NCBI RefSeq assembly: GCF_003672135.1
Contig: NC_039515.1
Coordinates: forward strand, 2,418,001-2,482,000
Origin: Ooceraea biroi
Lineage: Eukaryota; Arthropoda; Insecta; Hymenoptera; Formicidae
DNA: 64,000 bases
Direction: 5' to 3'
Positions within the stretch are counted from its first letter, which is position 1, and each line of letters opens with the position of its first letter. The translations under genes were made by a program, and so were the position numbers. Below the pieces are notes generated by a model that did not search any database, had not been told where the DNA came from, and was given only the letters and a program-made list of their open reading frames with translations. Shown piece by piece: positions 61,401-64,000 of the stretch.

Positions 61401-62295
61401 CCGCGCTGTTCTTCCGGCATATCGAGAACGTCGGAACATTCTGCTATCTTTCTGACGCTTTAAGGATATTACGTCGCACCATGCACGTTCTTGCATGACA
61501 CACATTTGGCTGATACTACAGCATCATCTTTTGCGAGCAAAAAAAGTAATCAACGAAGCCTCATACTTACGGACGTTTCTCAGACTGTCGTGCGACTCGG
61601 CGCAACGATCTGCCCATCGCTGTGCTATCGCCGCCAGCTCGTCGTCCCAGATCTGCAACAGGAATTAATAATTCACATTAATCGGACATTAATCGTGTCA
61701 ATATATTACTTGCTCATATATGATTTTATTAAATTGATTAAATATTTATTTATAGTTCACACTAGGTAAGGAGCTTGGTGACGATTCGGGCAACCCGAGA
61801 ACAAGGCGAGAGCCGCTTACCATCTCCATCATGTTCGCCGCGCTGGGCTGGCCGTGTATCTGTCCCAGGGCCACCAGTTGTCGCAATCGATTGTGCTCGT
61901 CCAGGATAATCTGCTTCTCTTCGCACGATATACCACCAGACCCTGTAAGACGATACGTGTCTCTTCAGCTGCTCTGCTTCCCGAACAAATATATTTATCT
62001 CTCCGCCGCTATCATCTATCATTATTAAGGCAACGTATTACGACAGCCTAGCGCGATTGCTGCAAAAGGAGGACGCGACACCGGACACGGATTACGCGTT
62101 TCCGGGGAGAGGAATTCACGTCGAGAGCATGCGATTTTGTTACTTGAGCTGCTATTGTTAACAAGGATTCTCTATTATTCTCGATGCGCTGCTGAATAAC
62201 CCGGTCGCGCTTGATCGAGCAAGCTCGGCCTGAACAAAGAGCATAATTGATAAAACTGCGAATTTCCACAACGCAGAAACTTCGTTCCTCTTCAT
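55401..62295 (-). CDS. CAP-superfamily secreted protein A (antigen 5/venom allergen-like)
   Basis: Six exons on the minus strand: 62295-62163 (tentative), 61942-61821, 61652-61571, 58278-58118, 56297-56197 and 55500-55401 (stop TAG at 55403-55401). Exons 2-6 join in phase with good splice sites. Exon 1 encodes a signal-peptide-like segment (WKFAVLSIMLFVQAELA). It ends in the right phase, but at a weak donor (GTTAAC), so exon 1 is less certain. CAP features: ILDEHNRLRQ, IWDDELA, the His of ESHDS, VGQNIA, CAP1 GHYTQ followed by LVWGD, GCGYSYYY, CAP2 YVCNYGPR, and a Cys-rich C-terminus ending GLCC. The exon lengths 122 and 101 equal those of gene B, and phases match, so the two are tandem duplicates. 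Function in insects is unknown; some relatives are venom allergens or saliva proteins. The intron between exons 3 and 4 holds two fold-back elements; the next one holds a mariner relic. Confidence 0.9.
55601..55650. repeat. Perfect 16-bp inverted repeat
   Basis: ATTAATTTCGTAATCA (55601-55616) and its exact complement (55635-55650) flank an 18-base loop. It lies in the last intron of CAP gene A, about 100 bases upstream of the terminal exon's acceptor. Confidence 0.7.
57247..57466 (-). mobile_element. Mariner-like transposon relic
   Basis: The left end reads TTAGGTTTAAATTAATTTG. The right end, read on the minus strand, is TAGGTGTATAAATTAATTCG; these match as mariner-type inverted ends, with TA at the borders. 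Between them the minus strand still reads KLIEK, a stop, then YETVENNRDYFEN. That is the C-terminal end of a mariner transposase with a stop codon where tryptophan is expected. The rest of the transposase is deleted. The relic is about 220 bases and sits in the intron between exons 4 and 5 of CAP gene A. Confidence 0.7.
58745..59325. mobile_element. Fold-back element with CAGGGTGGCCC ends
   Basis: About 575 bases made of two almost perfect inverted arms of about 275 bases (58748-about 59022 and about 59047-59322) with a very short centre. Ends are CAGGGTGGCCCATTTTAA and its complement. It lies in an intron of CAP gene A, flanked by TATA on both sides and then a (GT)n run (59337-59372). It has no transposase ORF. 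Part of the arm resembles the element at 60413 (a TTTCGAGGG..ACATAA stretch and CTTGAA/AAGGTCA motifs), so the two are related families. Confidence 0.88.
60412..61170. mobile_element. Fold-back element with CAGGGTGAGGC ends
   Basis: About 755 bases with inverted arms of about 265 bases (60413-about 60680 and about 60899-61168) that differ by a few substitutions. Ends are ACAGGGTGAGGCACCT and its complement, flanked by TATA/TA. The centre holds a direct duplication: two copies of about 75 bases (about 60701-60776 and 60820-60896) sharing CTAGAGTTC and GTAAATTCAGAAATGAAAAA. ORFs in the arms are not transposase. Same CAP gene A intron as the 58745 element. Confidence 0.87.
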
Positions 62296-63189
62296 TTCAC
62301 GCGCTTTCCCGTTCTTCGGATAGTCTTTTATCGCGCTACAACTTCTCGCTTCCCCTCTTCCCCGCATCTGGTTTTTCTCTTTTTTCCTTTTTCCCCGTTT
62401 CTTTTCTTCTGCACCTCCTGCTCCCTCTGTTCCAGAAATTGTGCAGTTTCCCGAAAAACTTTCCGTGGAATTTGGTTTAGCGAGGTTCCCCTTGTCTTTC
62501 AACTCGCGCATTGGGAAACTCCCGTTTTGTAAGTTTAACTTCTCATTGGAGCGGAACTGATGGCGCCTCTTTTGTTCACTTTATGTCGTTTCCAGCCGGC
62601 GCGCGCTAGTAATTCCTAACAACCCATAATTAGGAAAGAAGTGTCCTGAAAGTGTCCTCGGGCAAAATGCGTCTCCGGATGTTCATCGAGTTTGCGTGCA
62701 ATTAGAGATAGGATGTCCTTAATGAATTCTAATTTTCGCTCAATTTTTCGATCAAATAAATGACATGATGAATATAAAATTATAAATTTCTGTAAATACA
62801 TGTAAATTATATAAAGTGTATCAGTTTCCATTTGACTTGCATGAACCAAAAATATGATTCTTTTCGCGTAGTATATTCTGCTTTAAATACTCGATAATAA
62901 AATTAATTATTTTATACAGGTATTTTTAATGCCTATATTTTTTCTTATTATCAACCTTTCACCTAGGGCGTTTTACGTTATTACATGTTTATGCGGGCAA
63001 TATCACATGCGGCTGATGTATGTTAAAATGGATCACTCGCACGCACGGGATACATATAACTGTACACGAATCGTTTTAATTTGCATAAAAAGGCTATACT
63101 ACGTAAAGTGGATTATGTAAAGTTAACGCATGGATTACGTAACTAGGTGCTATTTATACATTTCGTATCTAAGAAATTTACATATCAAT
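62296..63189. other. Intergenic upstream of CAP gene A
   Basis: Presumed promoter region of CAP gene A. A pyrimidine-rich stretch lies at about 62330-62440. The remainder is AT-rich. No second coding exon was found and no TATA box could be placed with confidence. Confidence 0.35.
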
Positions 63190-63327
63190 TTACTCATGTA
63201 TCCCCGCGCCACGAAAATGGGGATCCTTGATGGATAATTCCGATGATTCCGATTCTTCTCCCGATGAAGGCGGTCGCATTACGTCATCGCGTTCCTGCGC
63301 GAAGAAGCTACTTCCAAAACCGCTCAT
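63190..63327 (-). CDS. Possible small exon or ORF, 45 residues
   Basis: From the ATG at 63327 the frame encodes 45 residues rich in Ser/Glu (SSGEESESSELS) and ends TAA at 63190. The frame stays open upstream of the ATG, and an acceptor-like TATCTCGGAG occurs near 63346. It may therefore be the terminal exon of a leftward gene or the first exon of one with an unseen donor. It adjoins the CpG-rich zone. I do not recognise the protein. Confidence 0.25.
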   Translation of the reverse strand: MSGFGSSFFAQERDDVMRPPSSGEESESSELSIKDPHFRGAGIHE

Positions 63328-63399
63328 CGCCGAAGTACCCTCCGAGATAGGAAGATCTCCGCTCCGCCGTACGGTGGTCACGGTGATTTAATCACTCAT

Positions 63400-63980
63400 C
63401 ATTCGCGGAGGTCCATAGTGTCCGACCGCAGGGAGACGCACGGGGCGGAGGGAGCGAGGGGTGAAGGTGGCGGTAATTGCTCGGCCTTTGTGAGATGGAG
63501 GACGAGGTGACGAGGTCGCAAGTTTTGCATCGGTAATTCGAGCGGTCGATGCGCTGCGGCGAGAACTCGCGCGCGCGAGTTAATTATTACTCGCCCTTGC
63601 ACACGCGCGCGCGCGGGTCGTCCGGAGGGTCGTCAGGTGACCGCCACGGGGGGGAGAAGAGGGTTGACCGCCGTCGCGCGTCCTCCGGGTGCTCTCGATC
63701 TATCTTACGGAGTAGATTTCACCCTGCCGAGTCTCCCTCGAGTCTACCCTGCCCTATCCCTCCAACCCCTCTGCGGTCACCCCGTGTCCGAGGGCGGGCC
63801 GACGAGGTAAGTGAACGCTGTCGGCTTTAGCGTTGTGGCGCGCTTCACGGACTTCGCATTCGGTACATCGGAACGGAGACGTGCGGATATCACGCTCGGG
63901 GATGCTTTCCGAAAAGGAATTGTCGCGGATCGACCGAGCGGGAAGTGCGCGCTGCCGCCTGCCATTAATTTCCCGGCTGG
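63400..63980 (+). promoter_or_regulatory. CpG-rich promoter-like zone at window end
   Basis: CpG-rich with GC-alternating runs (about 63568-63615) and a consensus donor GAG followed by GTAAGTGA at 63807. This fits the promoter and non-coding first exon of a rightward gene that continues beyond the window. The downstream exons are not in view, so the gene cannot be named. Confidence 0.4.
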
Positions 63981-64000
63981 TCCCCGTGAACTTGCTTGCA

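Overview
The window is insect nuclear DNA, most likely from an ant or another aculeate hymenopteran. The reasons are short spliced genes with insect-type introns, AT-rich intergenic DNA broken by CpG-rich patches, a tandem pair of antigen-5-like CAP genes, and short fold-back DNA transposons. The genus cannot be read from the sequence. No bacterial, organellar or viral gene was seen, and no tRNA, rRNA or CRISPR array was recognised.

Five protein-coding genes could be assembled. (1) A SOCS-family gene (10686-12683, +) has its whole coding region in one exon: a long low-complexity N-terminus, then SH2 and SOCS box. (2) LRRC45 (21139-17419, -) has six exons in phase, giving 717 residues: N-terminal leucine-rich repeats and a long coiled coil. 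(3) Aralar/SLC25A12-13 (28961-36926, +), the mitochondrial aspartate/glutamate carrier, has seventeen coding exons summing to exactly 671 codons. (4, 5) Two CAP-superfamily (antigen 5/venom allergen-like) genes lie head to tail on the minus strand (49065-43733 and about 62295-55401). Their exon phases match and two exons are equal in length, so they are tandem duplicates. They have different 3' ends: a 33-codon Cys-rich tail in one, and a long extension in the other.

Layout: 1-10.6 kb is non-coding, with simple repeats, a G-rich tract, fold-back remnants, a CpG-rich promoter-like zone near 4.8-5.75 kb and one small hypothetical ORF. 10.6-12.7 kb is SOCS. 12.7-17.4 kb is intergenic and holds a strong small hairpin. 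17.4-21.1 kb is LRRC45, with a CpG-rich probably divergent promoter at 21.4-21.85 kb. 21.9-28.3 kb is intergenic. 28.3-36.9 kb is aralar with a purine/pyrimidine-rich leader. 37-43.7 kb is intergenic with one fold-back element. 43.7-49.1 kb is CAP gene B. 49.1-55.4 kb is intergenic and holds a 1.37 kb near-perfect palindrome carrying two copies of a small ORF. 55.4-62.3 kb is CAP gene A, whose third intron contains two large fold-back elements and whose neighbouring intron holds a mariner relic. 63.2-64 kb is another CpG-rich promoter-like zone.

The genes do not form a pathway. They are unrelated housekeeping, signalling and secreted-protein genes. The most unusual material is in the repeats: the 1.37 kb palindrome, three CAGGGTG-ended fold-back elements (two clearly related), a mariner transposase remnant, and a small hairpin with miRNA-like shape.
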